A stretch of 64,000 bases of DNA, from the NCBI RefSeq assembly GCF_026898135.2, contig NZ_CP114035.2, positions 62,001 through 126,000 of the forward strand. The letters are read 5' to 3'. Positions 27,832-35,561 of this stretch are shown here, piece by piece; within the stretch, counting starts at the first letter, position 1, and every line of letters starts with the position of its first letter. Made by a program: the position numbers and the translations under genes. Below the pieces are notes generated by a model, which saw only the letters and a list, made by a program, of their open reading frames with translations, did not search any database and was not told where the DNA came from. The stretch is from Pseudomonas fortuita (GTDB lineage Bacteria; Pseudomonadota; Gammaproteobacteria; Pseudomonadales; Pseudomonadaceae).

Positions 27832-28245
27832 TCAGGTGCGTTGGCAGCCTGCCGGTAAGCCTTGGCCGACCATTTTTTGCTGGTCGTCGTAGAGCTTGAT
27901 CCAGGGACGGAAGCCGATACTGCCAGCGTGCAGCTGATAGCGCTGGCCGGCGCCGAAGTCCTTGAAGGTGAGTTTGACCTGGCAATCGCGCCACAACGGC
28001 TCGTCGACCGGGCCGATATTGCTGGGAGTGACCGGGAACTGATAGCGCACGGTCAGCTCGTGGCTGCCGGGCTGTACTTCGAAATAGCGGCTGTCGGCCC
28101 AGTCACGTTCATCGACCTGCACGGCGTCCAGCGAAGTGTTGTCGTAGGGGGTGAGGTCGATCCAGGCCTGGTTCGGGTCCGGGGCTGGCAACGTGGAACA
28201 GGCGGATATCAGCAACAGTGAACCGGCGACCAGCAATGCACGCAT
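27832..28245 (-). CDS. Small lipoprotein (paralog B)
   Basis: This is a 137-residue lipoprotein with signal MRALLVAGSLLLISACSTLPAP and lipobox ISAC. It parallels its downstream neighbour: PNQAWIDLTPYD, DSRYFEVQPGSHELTVRYQF, WRDCQVKLTFKDFGAGQRYQLHAG and a final cysteine near the C-terminus. ATG 28245 is preceded by AAGGGGGAG. The 55-bp gap to paralog A suggests one operon produced by tandem duplication. Function is unknown. Confidence 0.83.
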   Translation of the reverse strand: MRALLVAGSLLLISACSTLPAPDPNQAWIDLTPYDNTSLDAVQVDERDWADSRYFEVQPGSHELTVRYQFPVTPSNIGPVDEPLWRDCQVKLTFKDFGAGQRYQLHAGSIGFRPWIKLYDDQQKMVGQGLPAGCQRT

Positions 28246-28311
28246 GGCGAAACTCCCCCTTGGCGAGATAGTCTTGGAGCGAATTGGCCTTGAGCGAGTC
28301 ATACAGCCCGG

Positions 28312-29403
28312 ATGCTTCGACTTTTTTTTATGCAGCGCTCAGGCCCTGGGGCACTCGACCGCGTTTTCACCCGTTTGGTTCCCCTGCTGGGGGCGATCCT
28401 GCTGAACGGTTGCAGCAGCGTCGCCTACTATGGGCAGCTGGCCGAGGGGCAGTTTCAGTTGCTGCGTGCGCGTCAGCCTGTTGCGCAGGTGGTGGCCGAC
28501 CCGGCCACGTCACCGCAATTACGCTCGCGTCTTGCGCACGCTGAACAGGCGCGGGTTTTCGCCAGCGAGCAGTTGAAACTGCCGGATAACCGTAGCTATC
28601 GGGTGTATGCCGACATAGCCCGGCCTTATGTGGTGTGGAATGTGTTCGCCACGCCCGAACTGTCGCTGCAGCCGGTGACGCACTGTTTCCCGATTGCCGG
28701 GTGCGTGGCTTATCGCGGTTACTACCAGCAAGGTGCAGCACGCGGGGCGGCGGCGTTGATGCGCCAAGACGGCCTGGATGTGTATGTCGGTGGCGTGGAG
28801 GCTTATTCGACCCTGGGCTGGTTCGACGACCCGATCTTGTCATCGATGGTGGGTTGGGGTGATGAACGCCTGGCGACGTTAATTTTTCATGAGCTGGCCC
28901 ACCAGCGCTTTTATGTGCAAGACGATACCGAGTTCAACGAATCGTTTGCCTCGTTCGTAGAGCAGGAAGGCACACGCCAATGGCGTGCGGCGCGAGGGCT
29001 GGCTGCCATTGGCGAAAACCAGGGGCGCCAGCGTGACCAGTTCATCCGCCTGGTGCTGGCCAGCCGCGAGCGGTTGCAGGCGATTTATGCCGGGCCGCTG
29101 GACGATGCACACAAGCGGCTGGCCAAGCAGGCCGAGTTTGAGCGTTTGAGGCGTGAGTACCGGCAGATGCGTGATGGCCAGTGGGGCGGCGACAAGCGCT
29201 ATGACGCCTGGATGTATGGGCCGATGAGTAATGCCAAGTTGTTGCCGTTCGGGCTTTATGACCAGTGGGTGCCGGCGTTTGCGGCGGTGTTTCGTGAGGT
29301 GGGTGGGGACTGGCTTCGGTTTTACCAGCGGGTCGAGCAGTTGGGGCGGTTGCCGATTGAAGAAAGGAAAGCGGCGCTGCAGCGTCTGGTGGTTAGCCTG
29401 TGA
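28312..29403 (+). CDS. Predicted lipoprotein aminopeptidase (COG4324 family)
   Basis: This is a 363-residue predicted zinc metallopeptidase tethered to the envelope. A lipobox (LLNGC) follows the hydrophobic stretch LVPLLGAILL, and HELAH at about residue 193 gives the HEXXH zinc site, with a downstream glutamate in ESFASFVEQEG. An in-frame ATG at 28330 would also keep the signal, and neither start has a strong Shine-Dalgarno. The family is annotated as putative aminopeptidase, but the substrate is not known. Confidence 0.82.
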   Translation: MLRLFFMQRSGPGALDRVFTRLVPLLGAILLNGCSSVAYYGQLAEGQFQLLRARQPVAQVVADPATSPQLRSRLAHAEQARVFASEQLKLPDNRSYRVYADIARPYVVWNVFATPELSLQPVTHCFPIAGCVAYRGYYQQGAARGAAALMRQDGLDVYVGGVEAYSTLGWFDDPILSSMVGWGDERLATLIFHELAHQRFYVQDDTEFNESFASFVEQEGTRQWRAARGLAAIGENQGRQRDQFIRLVLASRERLQAIYAGPLDDAHKRLAKQAEFERLRREYRQMRDGQWGGDKRYDAWMYGPMSNAKLLPFGLYDQWVPAFAAVFREVGGDWLRFYQRVEQLGRLPIEERKAALQRLVVSL

Positions 29404-29409
29404 GATTTT

Positions 29410-29428
29410 GGGGCCGCAACGCGGCCCC
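29410..29428. terminator. GC hairpin between convergent genes
   Basis: GGGGCCGC-AAC-GCGGCCCC lies just after the aminopeptidase-family stop and before the HAD gene stop. It is a likely bidirectional terminator. Confidence 0.55.
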
Positions 29429-29437
29429 CTAGGGCAC

Positions 29438-30088
29438 TCAAGCCTTGATGAATGCCTGATGCATCTCGGCCAAGGTCGCAAAGTGGTAGGCCGGCTCTTC
29501 TGCCATCAGTTCTTCCCGGCTACCAAACCCATACCCCACCGCCACCGCCTGTAAGCCATTGCTGCGCGCGCCAATCAGGTCATGTTTGCGGTCGCCGATC
29601 ATCAGGGTCTGCGCCGGGTCCAGTCCTTCTTCATCCAGCAGATGGCGAATCAGCTCGACCTTGTTGGTACGCGTGCCGTCCAGTTCACTGCCGTAGATCA
29701 CCTTGAAGTGTTGGTCGAAAGCGAAATGCCGGGCGATTTCGCGGGCGAATTCCCACGGTTTGGAAGTGGCGATATACAGCGTGCGGCCCTGCCCGTTAAG
29801 GGCTTCAAGCAACTCAGGCACACCTTGGAACACCAGGTTCTCGTAAAGGCCGGTGACGCGGAAACGCTCCCGGTAGAAGTTCACCGCGTCCCAAGCCTTT
29901 GCTTCGTCGAAGCTGTAGAACTGCATGAAGGCCTGCAGCAGGGGTGGGCCGATGAAGTGCTCGAGGCGGGTCAGGTCCGGCTCGTCGATGCCCAGCTTGG
30001 CCAGGGCATACTGGATCGAGCGGGTGATGCCCAGGCGTGGGTCGGTCAGGGTGCCGTCGAGGTCGAAGAGGATGTTTTGCTGTTGCAT
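29438..30088 (-). CDS. HAD-family phosphatase (phosphoglycolate phosphatase-like)
   Basis: This is a 216-residue HAD hydrolase. Motif I is FDLDGTLTD, with nucleophile D9 and acid D11. Motif II is IATSKPWEF, the motif III lysine is in the TNKVELIRHLL region, and motif IV is MIGDRKHDLIGA. The helical cap between motifs I and II is of the PGP/Gph type. Substrate assignment within this family is unreliable, so I leave the symbol empty. It lies 20 bp downstream of the gamma-carbonic-anhydrase-like gene. Confidence 0.85.
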   Translation of the reverse strand: MQQQNILFDLDGTLTDPRLGITRSIQYALAKLGIDEPDLTRLEHFIGPPLLQAFMQFYSFDEAKAWDAVNFYRERFRVTGLYENLVFQGVPELLEALNGQGRTLYIATSKPWEFAREIARHFAFDQHFKVIYGSELDGTRTNKVELIRHLLDEEGLDPAQTLMIGDRKHDLIGARSNGLQAVAVGYGFGSREELMAEEPAYHFATLAEMHQAFIKA

Positions 30089-30108
30089 GTTCGTCTCGTT
30101 AGTCGGGT

Positions 30109-30657
30109 TTATTCCGGTTGGTCGTAGCCTTCGGCCAGGTGCTGGTCCTTGAGCTTCACGTAGTTGCCGGCGCTGTAGGAGAAGAACGCGCGCTCTTTGT
30201 CGTTCAGCAACCTGGCCTGTTTCACCGGGCTGCCCATGTACAGGTAACCACTGACCAGGCGTTTGCCCGGCGGTACCAGGCTGCCTGCACCGATGATCAC
30301 TTCGTCTTCAACGATGGCGCCATCCATGATGGTGCTGCCCATGCCGACCAGGATGCGGTTGCCCAGGGTGCAGCCATGCAGCATCACCTTATGGCCAATG
30401 GTCACTTCGTCACCGATGATCAGCGGGAAGCCGTCCGGGTTGAACGGGCCGGCGTGGGTGATGTGCAGCACGCTGGCGTCCTGCACGCTGGTGCGCGCAC
30501 CGATGCGGATGCGGTGCATGTCGCCGCGCACCACGGTCATGGGCCAGATCGAGCTGTCTTCACCAATCTCCACGTCGCCCAGCACCACCGCCGAACGGTC
30601 GACGAAGGCACGGAGTCCCACTTTCGGAGTGTGTTGCTGGAAGCTTCGGATGGCCAT
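30109..30657 (-). CDS. Gamma-carbonic anhydrase-family (left-handed beta-helix) protein
   Basis: This is a 182-residue protein made of hexapeptide repeats. VGLRAFVDRSAVVLGDVEIGEDSSIWPMTVVRGDMHRIRIG is the standard start of YrdA/PaaY-like proteins, and metal-site histidines occur in VLHITHAG and GHKVMLHGCTLGN. ATG 30657 is chosen (MAIRSFQQHTPKVGL). Many such proteins show weak or no carbonic anhydrase activity, so the reaction is uncertain. It is divergent from prlC. Confidence 0.88.
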   Translation of the reverse strand: MAIRSFQQHTPKVGLRAFVDRSAVVLGDVEIGEDSSIWPMTVVRGDMHRIRIGARTSVQDASVLHITHAGPFNPDGFPLIIGDEVTIGHKVMLHGCTLGNRILVGMGSTIMDGAIVEDEVIIGAGSLVPPGKRLVSGYLYMGSPVKQARLLNDKERAFFSYSAGNYVKLKDQHLAEGYDQPE

Positions 30658-30759
30658 GATAGCGTCTCTCATCTGTGCCGATAGGCAGGCTGCCTGCTGC
30701 GGTCGGCGTCGATTGTAATTAAGATGGGGCAGTGTTTCTTCTGCCAAGGTATCCAAACC

Positions 30760-32811
30760 GTGACTGCGAACAACCCGCTTTTGCAATCCCACGATCTGCC
30801 GCCCTTCTCGCAAATCCGTGCCGAACACGTGTTGCCGGCGATCGAAGCGATCCTGGCCGACAACCGTAAAGCCATTGCCGAGATCCTCGAAAAGCAGGGC
30901 AAGGCCCCTACCTGGGCTGGCCTGGTGCTGGCGATAGACGAACTGAACGACCGCCTGGGCGCTGCCTGGAGCCCGGTCAGCCACCTCAACGCAGTGTGCA
31001 ATAGCGCAGAGCTGCGCGAGGCTTACGAGTCGTGCCTGCCAGCGCTGAGCGCCTACTCTACCGAACTGGGCCAGAACCGTGCGCTGTTCGACGCCTACCA
31101 GGCGTTGATCAACAGCCCTGAAGCCGCCGGTTTCGACGTGGCGCAAAAAACTATCCTCGAGCATGCGCTGCGTGACTTCCGCCTGTCGGGTATCGACCTG
31201 CCGGCGGACAAGCAGCAGCGCTATGCCGAAGTGCAAAGCAAGCTCAGCGAGCTGGGCAGCCGCTTCTCCAACCAGCTGCTCGACGCTACCCAGGCCTGGA
31301 CCAAGCACGTTACCGACGAAGCCGCGCTGGCCGGCCTGACCGACTCGGCCAAGGCGCAGATGGCCGCTGCGGCCCAGGCCAAGGGCCTTGAAGGCTGGCT
31401 GATTACCCTGGAATTCCCCAGCTACTACGCCGTGATGACCTACGCCAGCGACCGCGCCCTGCGCGAAGAGGTGTACGCCGCCTACTGCACCCGCGCCTCG
31501 GACCAGGGCCCGAATGCCGGCCAGTTCGACAACGGCCCGGTCATGCAGCAAATCCTTGACCTGCGCCAGGAGCTGGCCGAACTGCTGGGCTACAAGAACT
31601 ACGCCGAGCTGAGCCTGGCCACCAAAATGGCTGAGTCCAGCGACCAGGTGCTGAGCTTCCTGCGTGACCTGGCCAAGCGTTCCAAGCCTTTTGCAGCCCA
31701 GGACCTGGAGCAGCTCAAGGCCTACGCCGCTGAGCAAGGCTGCCCTGAACTGGCCAGCTGGGACGCCGGCTACTTTGGCGAGAAGCTGCGCGAGCAGCGC
31801 TACAGCGTGTCGCAGGAAGCCCTGCGTGCCTATTTCCCGATCGATAAGGTGCTGGGTGGCCTGTTCAGCATTGTGCAGCGCCTGTACGGCATCGAAATCG
31901 CCGAACTCAAGGGCTTCGACAGCTGGCACCCGGACGTACGCCTGTTCGAGATCAAGGAAAACGGCCAGCATGTCGGCCGCTTCTTCTTCGACCTTTACGC
32001 CCGCGCCAACAAGCGCGGCGGGGCCTGGATGGATGGCGCCCGCGACCGTCGTCGTACTGCCGGTGGCGAACTGCAGAGCCCGGTGGCCAACCTGGTGTGC
32101 AACTTCACTCCGGCCGCACCCGGCAAGCCGGCACTGCTGACCCATGATGAAGTCACCACCCTGTTCCACGAATTCGGCCACGGCCTGCACCACCTGCTGA
32201 CCCGCATCGAGCATGCCGGTGTTTCGGGTATCAACGGCGTGGCCTGGGACGCGGTCGAGCTGCCGAGCCAGTTCATGGAAAACTGGTGCTGGGAGCCAGA
32301 AGGCCTGGCACTGATCTCCGGCCATTACGAAACCGGCGCGGCCTTGCCTCAGGACCTGCTGGACAAAATGCTGGCGGCGAAGAACTTCCAGTCGGGCATG
32401 ATGATGGTGCGCCAGCTTGAATTCTCGCTGTTCGACTTCGAGCTACACGCCAGCCATGGCGACGGCCGCAGCGTGCTGCAGGTGCTCGAAGGCGTGCGCG
32501 ACGAGGTGTCGGTCATGCGCCCACCGGCGTACAACCGCTTCCCCAATAGCTTCGCGCACATCTTTGCTGGCGGTTATGCGGCGGGCTACTACAGCTACAA
32601 GTGGGCTGAAGTGCTGTCGGCTGACGCCTTCTCGCGCTTCGAGGAAGAAGGTGTGCTGAATGCCGAGACCGGCCGCGCCTTCCGCGAGGCTATCCTGGCC
32701 CGTGGCGGTTCGCGCGAGCCGATGGTGCTGTTTGTCGACTTCCGTGGCCGTGAGCCTTCCATTGATGCGCTGCTGCGGCACAGCGGCCTTACCGAAGGCG
32801 CTGCGGCGTGA
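30760..32811 (+). CDS. prlC: Oligopeptidase A (M3 metallopeptidase)
   Basis: This is a cytoplasmic zinc oligopeptidase that degrades short peptides, including cleaved signal peptides. It has 683 residues from the GTG at 30760 (MTANNPLLQSHDLPPFSQIR). An open frame begins 12 codons earlier but lacks family similarity. The zinc motif HEFGH sits at about residue 470 in TLFHEFGHGLHHLLTRIEHAGVSGI. Length matches the roughly 680 residues of the family. Its stop overlaps the next start (GTGA). Confidence 0.95.
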   Translation: MTANNPLLQSHDLPPFSQIRAEHVLPAIEAILADNRKAIAEILEKQGKAPTWAGLVLAIDELNDRLGAAWSPVSHLNAVCNSAELREAYESCLPALSAYSTELGQNRALFDAYQALINSPEAAGFDVAQKTILEHALRDFRLSGIDLPADKQQRYAEVQSKLSELGSRFSNQLLDATQAWTKHVTDEAALAGLTDSAKAQMAAAAQAKGLEGWLITLEFPSYYAVMTYASDRALREEVYAAYCTRASDQGPNAGQFDNGPVMQQILDLRQELAELLGYKNYAELSLATKMAESSDQVLSFLRDLAKRSKPFAAQDLEQLKAYAAEQGCPELASWDAGYFGEKLREQRYSVSQEALRAYFPIDKVLGGLFSIVQRLYGIEIAELKGFDSWHPDVRLFEIKENGQHVGRFFFDLYARANKRGGAWMDGARDRRRTAGGELQSPVANLVCNFTPAAPGKPALLTHDEVTTLFHEFGHGLHHLLTRIEHAGVSGINGVAWDAVELPSQFMENWCWEPEGLALISGHYETGAALPQDLLDKMLAAKNFQSGMMMVRQLEFSLFDFELHASHGDGRSVLQVLEGVRDEVSVMRPPAYNRFPNSFAHIFAGGYAAGYYSYKWAEVLSADAFSRFEEEGVLNAETGRAFREAILARGGSREPMVLFVDFRGREPSIDALLRHSGLTEGAAA

Positions 32812-33089
32812 GCGAGGTAGCTGTGAACAAGACCAAGAAGCGCTTCATTGCCGGGGCGGTATGCCCCGCATGCAGCGAGCCTGACAAGCTGATGATGTGG
32901 AGCGAAGACGACGTACCGCACCGCGAGTGCGTCGCCTGCGGGTTCACCGACACCCTCAACGAGCAGGGCTTGTCGGTGCCCAAGGAGCTCGGTACCCGGG
33001 TTAACCACCTGGCACCCAAGGCGGCGCCGGCCAAAGTACAGACGGTGCAGTTCTTCCCTAATCCGAAGCTGAAGAAACCGACAGAGTAA
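32808..33089 (+). CDS. YheV-family zinc-ribbon protein
   Basis: This is a 93-residue protein with two CxxC pairs (CPAC at about residue 19 and CVAC at about residue 42) forming a putative zinc ribbon. The frame FIAGAVCPACSEPDKLMMW...HRECVACGFTDTLNEQG is typical of YheV/DUF2072. The GTG at 32808 overlaps the prlC stop; a GTG five codons in (32823), preceded by GAGG, is also plausible. Co-occurrence with prlC is a standard gammaproteobacterial arrangement. Function is unknown. Confidence 0.88.
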   Translation: MSEVAVNKTKKRFIAGAVCPACSEPDKLMMWSEDDVPHRECVACGFTDTLNEQGLSVPKELGTRVNHLAPKAAPAKVQTVQFFPNPKLKKPTE

Positions 33090-33139
33090 GCACTGGCTGT
33101 CGGATCAGAGGCGCTGGTGGATTCATGGTAGTCGCGATA

Positions 33140-33155
33140 CTGTATGTAAATACAG
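33140..33155. promoter_or_regulatory. LexA (SOS) box
   Basis: CTGTATGTAAATACAG fits the LexA consensus CTGT-N8-ACAG with an AT-rich centre and extended dyad symmetry (ACTGTATGTAAATACAGT). It lies 15 bp before the start codon of the radical SAM gene, so it would repress that gene until DNA damage. Confidence 0.9.
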
Positions 33156-33169
33156 TATAGGGGTTAGCC

Positions 33170-34228
33170 ATGAATCCTCCAGCACCATTAAAGGGCCGTG
33201 GCACGGCGCACAATCCGCATAACCGCTTTGCCCCCAACCATTCGGTGGTCGAGGACGACGGCTGGTATCAGGAAGTGCCGCAGACCCAAGGCACCGAAGT
33301 GCGCAGCGAGACAGCGAAATCGGTCATCACCCGCAATACATCGCCCGACCTGCCCTTTGACCGCTCCATCAACCCTTACCGCGGCTGCGAGCATGGCTGC
33401 ATCTACTGCTATGCCCGGCCTTCCCATGCCTATTGGGACCTCTCCCCCGGCCTGGACTTCGAAACCAAGCTGATCGCCAAGACCAATGCCGCCGAGATAC
33501 TCGCGCAGCAGTTGAGCAAACCGGGCTACGTGTGCGCGCCGATCAACCTGGGCTCCAATACCGACCCGTACCAGCCGATCGAGCGGGACCAGTTGCTGAC
33601 ACGGCGCCTGCTCGAAGTGTTGCTGCGTTTTCGTCACCCGGTGACCATCGTGACCAAGGGCTCGCTGGTGTTGCGTGACCTCGACCTGCTGGCCGAAATG
33701 GCCCGGCAACGACTGGCGCGAGTGATGATCAGCCTGACGACGCTGGACGACGACCTCAAGCGGGTACTGGAACCGCGGGCGGCGTCACCCAATGCCCGGT
33801 TGAGGGCCATCCGCGTGCTACGCGAGGCGGGTGTGCCAGTGGGGGTGCTGTGTTCGCCGATGATTCCGATGATCAACGACAGTGAGCTGGAGCGCTTGCT
33901 GGAGGCTGCCAAGGAAGCTGGCGCACAGAGCGCGGCCTACATGATGCTGCGCCTGCCACTGGAGGTGGCGCCGCTGTTCGAGCAGTGGCTGCAGGACCAT
34001 TATCCGCAACGGGCGGCCCATGTGTTGAGCCTGATCCGCCAGAGCCGGGGCGGCGAGCTGTATGACAGCCGGTTTGGTGCGCGCATGCGCGGGGAAGGGG
34101 TATTTGCCGAGTTGTTGGCTCAGCGCTTTGCCAAAGCCATGAAGCGGCTGGATTTTGAAGGGCGCGAGGCGCAGACGCTGGATTGCTCTGCCTTCTGCCC
34201 GCCCGGTGGGCAGATGCCCCTATTTTGA
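33170..34228 (+). CDS. PA0069-family radical SAM protein, SOS-controlled
   Basis: This is a 352-residue radical SAM enzyme. The cluster motif is CEHGCIYC at residues 73-80, spaced Cx3Cx2C like spore photoproduct lyase-type and Rv2578c/PA0069 proteins. Other features are INLGSNTDPYQPIERD and VLCSPMIPMIND. A LexA box immediately upstream implies a DNA-damage role, and the P. aeruginosa homolog PA0069 is reported in the SOS regulon. The reaction is unknown; repair of a DNA lesion is the natural guess. A hairpin (TGATCT...AGATCA then a T-run) covers its stop. Confidence 0.9.
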   Translation: MNPPAPLKGRGTAHNPHNRFAPNHSVVEDDGWYQEVPQTQGTEVRSETAKSVITRNTSPDLPFDRSINPYRGCEHGCIYCYARPSHAYWDLSPGLDFETKLIAKTNAAEILAQQLSKPGYVCAPINLGSNTDPYQPIERDQLLTRRLLEVLLRFRHPVTIVTKGSLVLRDLDLLAEMARQRLARVMISLTTLDDDLKRVLEPRAASPNARLRAIRVLREAGVPVGVLCSPMIPMINDSELERLLEAAKEAGAQSAAYMMLRLPLEVAPLFEQWLQDHYPQRAAHVLSLIRQSRGGELYDSRFGARMRGEGVFAELLAQRFAKAMKRLDFEGREAQTLDCSAFCPPGGQMPLF

Positions 34229-34251
34229 TCTTTGAACAGATCACGGTTTTT
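34226..34251 (+). terminator. Terminator of the radical SAM gene
   Basis: TGATCT-TTGAAC-AGATCA, then CGG and a T-run. The 6-bp stem begins at the stop codon and gives a plausible intrinsic terminator. Confidence 0.5.
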
Positions 34252-34343
34252 GTGGGAGCGGGCGTGCCCGCGAACACCGGCGCAGCCGGTGCCATATACC
34301 GAGTTGCCCTTTTCGCGGGCATGCCCGCTCCCACAGGTACCTT
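34252..34343. repeat. REP pair upstream of the carbonic anhydrase gene
   Basis: GTGGGAGCGGGCGTGCCCGCGAA and inverted TTCGCGGGCATGCCCGCTCCCACAGG surround the hairpin ACCGGCGCAGCCGGT. The rest of the 34344-34650 gap is AT-rich and holds a promoter candidate, but no gene is seen. Confidence 0.85.
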
Positions 34344-34423
34344 GGAGGTCTCAGGTTCCCAAATGGGGCCTATTGCCAGCCCTCAATACAACTAATCCGA
34401 GTTAATAATTGCGCTAATACATA

Positions 34424-34451
34424 TTGGCAGTTGATGTTTTTTTGCTATTAT
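34424..34451 (+). promoter_or_regulatory. Sigma-70 promoter candidate for the carbonic anhydrase gene
   Basis: TTGGCA (34424-34429), 16 bp, TATTAT (34446-34451) in an AT-rich patch. It implies a leader of about 190 nt before the start codon at 34651. Confidence 0.5.
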
Positions 34452-34650
34452 CCAGCTCCCGCCTTTTACATCTGGAACACCCGTTCTAGAGCCTCCGAAT
34501 TAAGTTTCAGTTAAGTTTTCCCCGCTAGCGTAGGCAATCAGTCCACACCGACTGTGATCTATGGCCCGTGCGTGTCATCTAAAACCCTGCATAGCCATAA
34601 TCTTTCCCCGGTAAAATGGATTTACCACCACACCGTCAAGAGGATGAATC

Positions 34651-35370
34651 ATGCCCGTCAAGGACCCATCCAAGGTCGTTCCGGATGTACCCGCCGAGGG
34701 CGCCGATGCCGCCCTGAAGCACATCGTCGACGGCTTCCTGCGCTTTCACCATGACGTCTTCCCCGAGCAGCAAGAGCTGTTCAAGAAGCTCGCCACTGCG
34801 CAAACGCCGCGTGCCATGTTCATCACCTGCGCCGACTCGCGCATCGTCCCCGAGTTGATCACCCAGAGCTCGCCCGGCGACCTGTTCGTAACCCGTAACG
34901 TGGGTAACGTGGTACCGCCCTACGGCCAGATGAACGGCGGCGTTTCCAGCGCCATCGAATACGCCGTGCTTGCGCTGAAAGTGCACCACATCATCGTCTG
35001 TGGCCACTCCGACTGTGGCGCCATGCGTGCGGTACTCAACCCGCAATCGCTGACCAAGATGCCGACTGTTTCTGCCTGGCTGCGCCATGCCGAAGTGGCA
35101 CGTACCGTGGTCGAGAACAACTGCTCGTGCGGTACCGAACACGAAACCATGCAGGTGCTGACCAAGGAAAACGTGATCGCCCAGTTGCATCACCTGCGCA
35201 CCCACCCTTCGGTTGCCTCGCGCCTTGCAGCCGGTGAGCTGTTCATTCATGGCTGGGTTTACGACATCGAAACCAGCAAGATCGAAGCCTACGACGCCAT
35301 CAGCGACAGCTTCCTGCCCCTGGCTGCTGGCGAGCCGGTCCCCTGCGCTACTCCGAGAGGCCGCTACTAA
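34651..35370 (+). CDS. Beta-class carbonic anhydrase
   Basis: This enzyme interconverts CO2 and bicarbonate. It has 239 residues. The zinc ligands and catalytic dyad are clear: C60, D62 and R64 in TCADSR, and H119 and C122 in CGHSDCGAM. The start MPVKDPSKVV follows CAAGAGGATG. A SulP-family permease gene follows 191 bp downstream on the same strand; such pairs are thought to supply bicarbonate together. Homologs are sometimes called cynT or can, but no cyanase gene is nearby, so no symbol is given. Confidence 0.94.
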   Translation: MPVKDPSKVVPDVPAEGADAALKHIVDGFLRFHHDVFPEQQELFKKLATAQTPRAMFITCADSRIVPELITQSSPGDLFVTRNVGNVVPPYGQMNGGVSSAIEYAVLALKVHHIIVCGHSDCGAMRAVLNPQSLTKMPTVSAWLRHAEVARTVVENNCSCGTEHETMQVLTKENVIAQLHHLRTHPSVASRLAAGELFIHGWVYDIETSKIEAYDAISDSFLPLAAGEPVPCATPRGRY

Positions 35371-35561
35371 GCGACCCATCCACCGCTAGAACCTTGATAG
35401 CCGGCTGCACCCTGCTGGGGTGTGGCGCGGCCTTCGGCTGCCTTGAATTCCCTGACTGCCCTGCCGGCAAGCCCGCTGGCGGCCCGCGCTTGCGCGCTAG
35501 TCAGGGGCAAACGTGCCCACGGTCAGAGGAATGACCGTGTGACAAAGAAAGGAGAAACACG

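Noticed and set aside
30658..32325. Extension of the gamma-carbonic-anhydrase frame to 738 codons
   Set aside because: The extra part is antisense to prlC; the family start MAIRSFQQHTPKVGL is internal at 30657.
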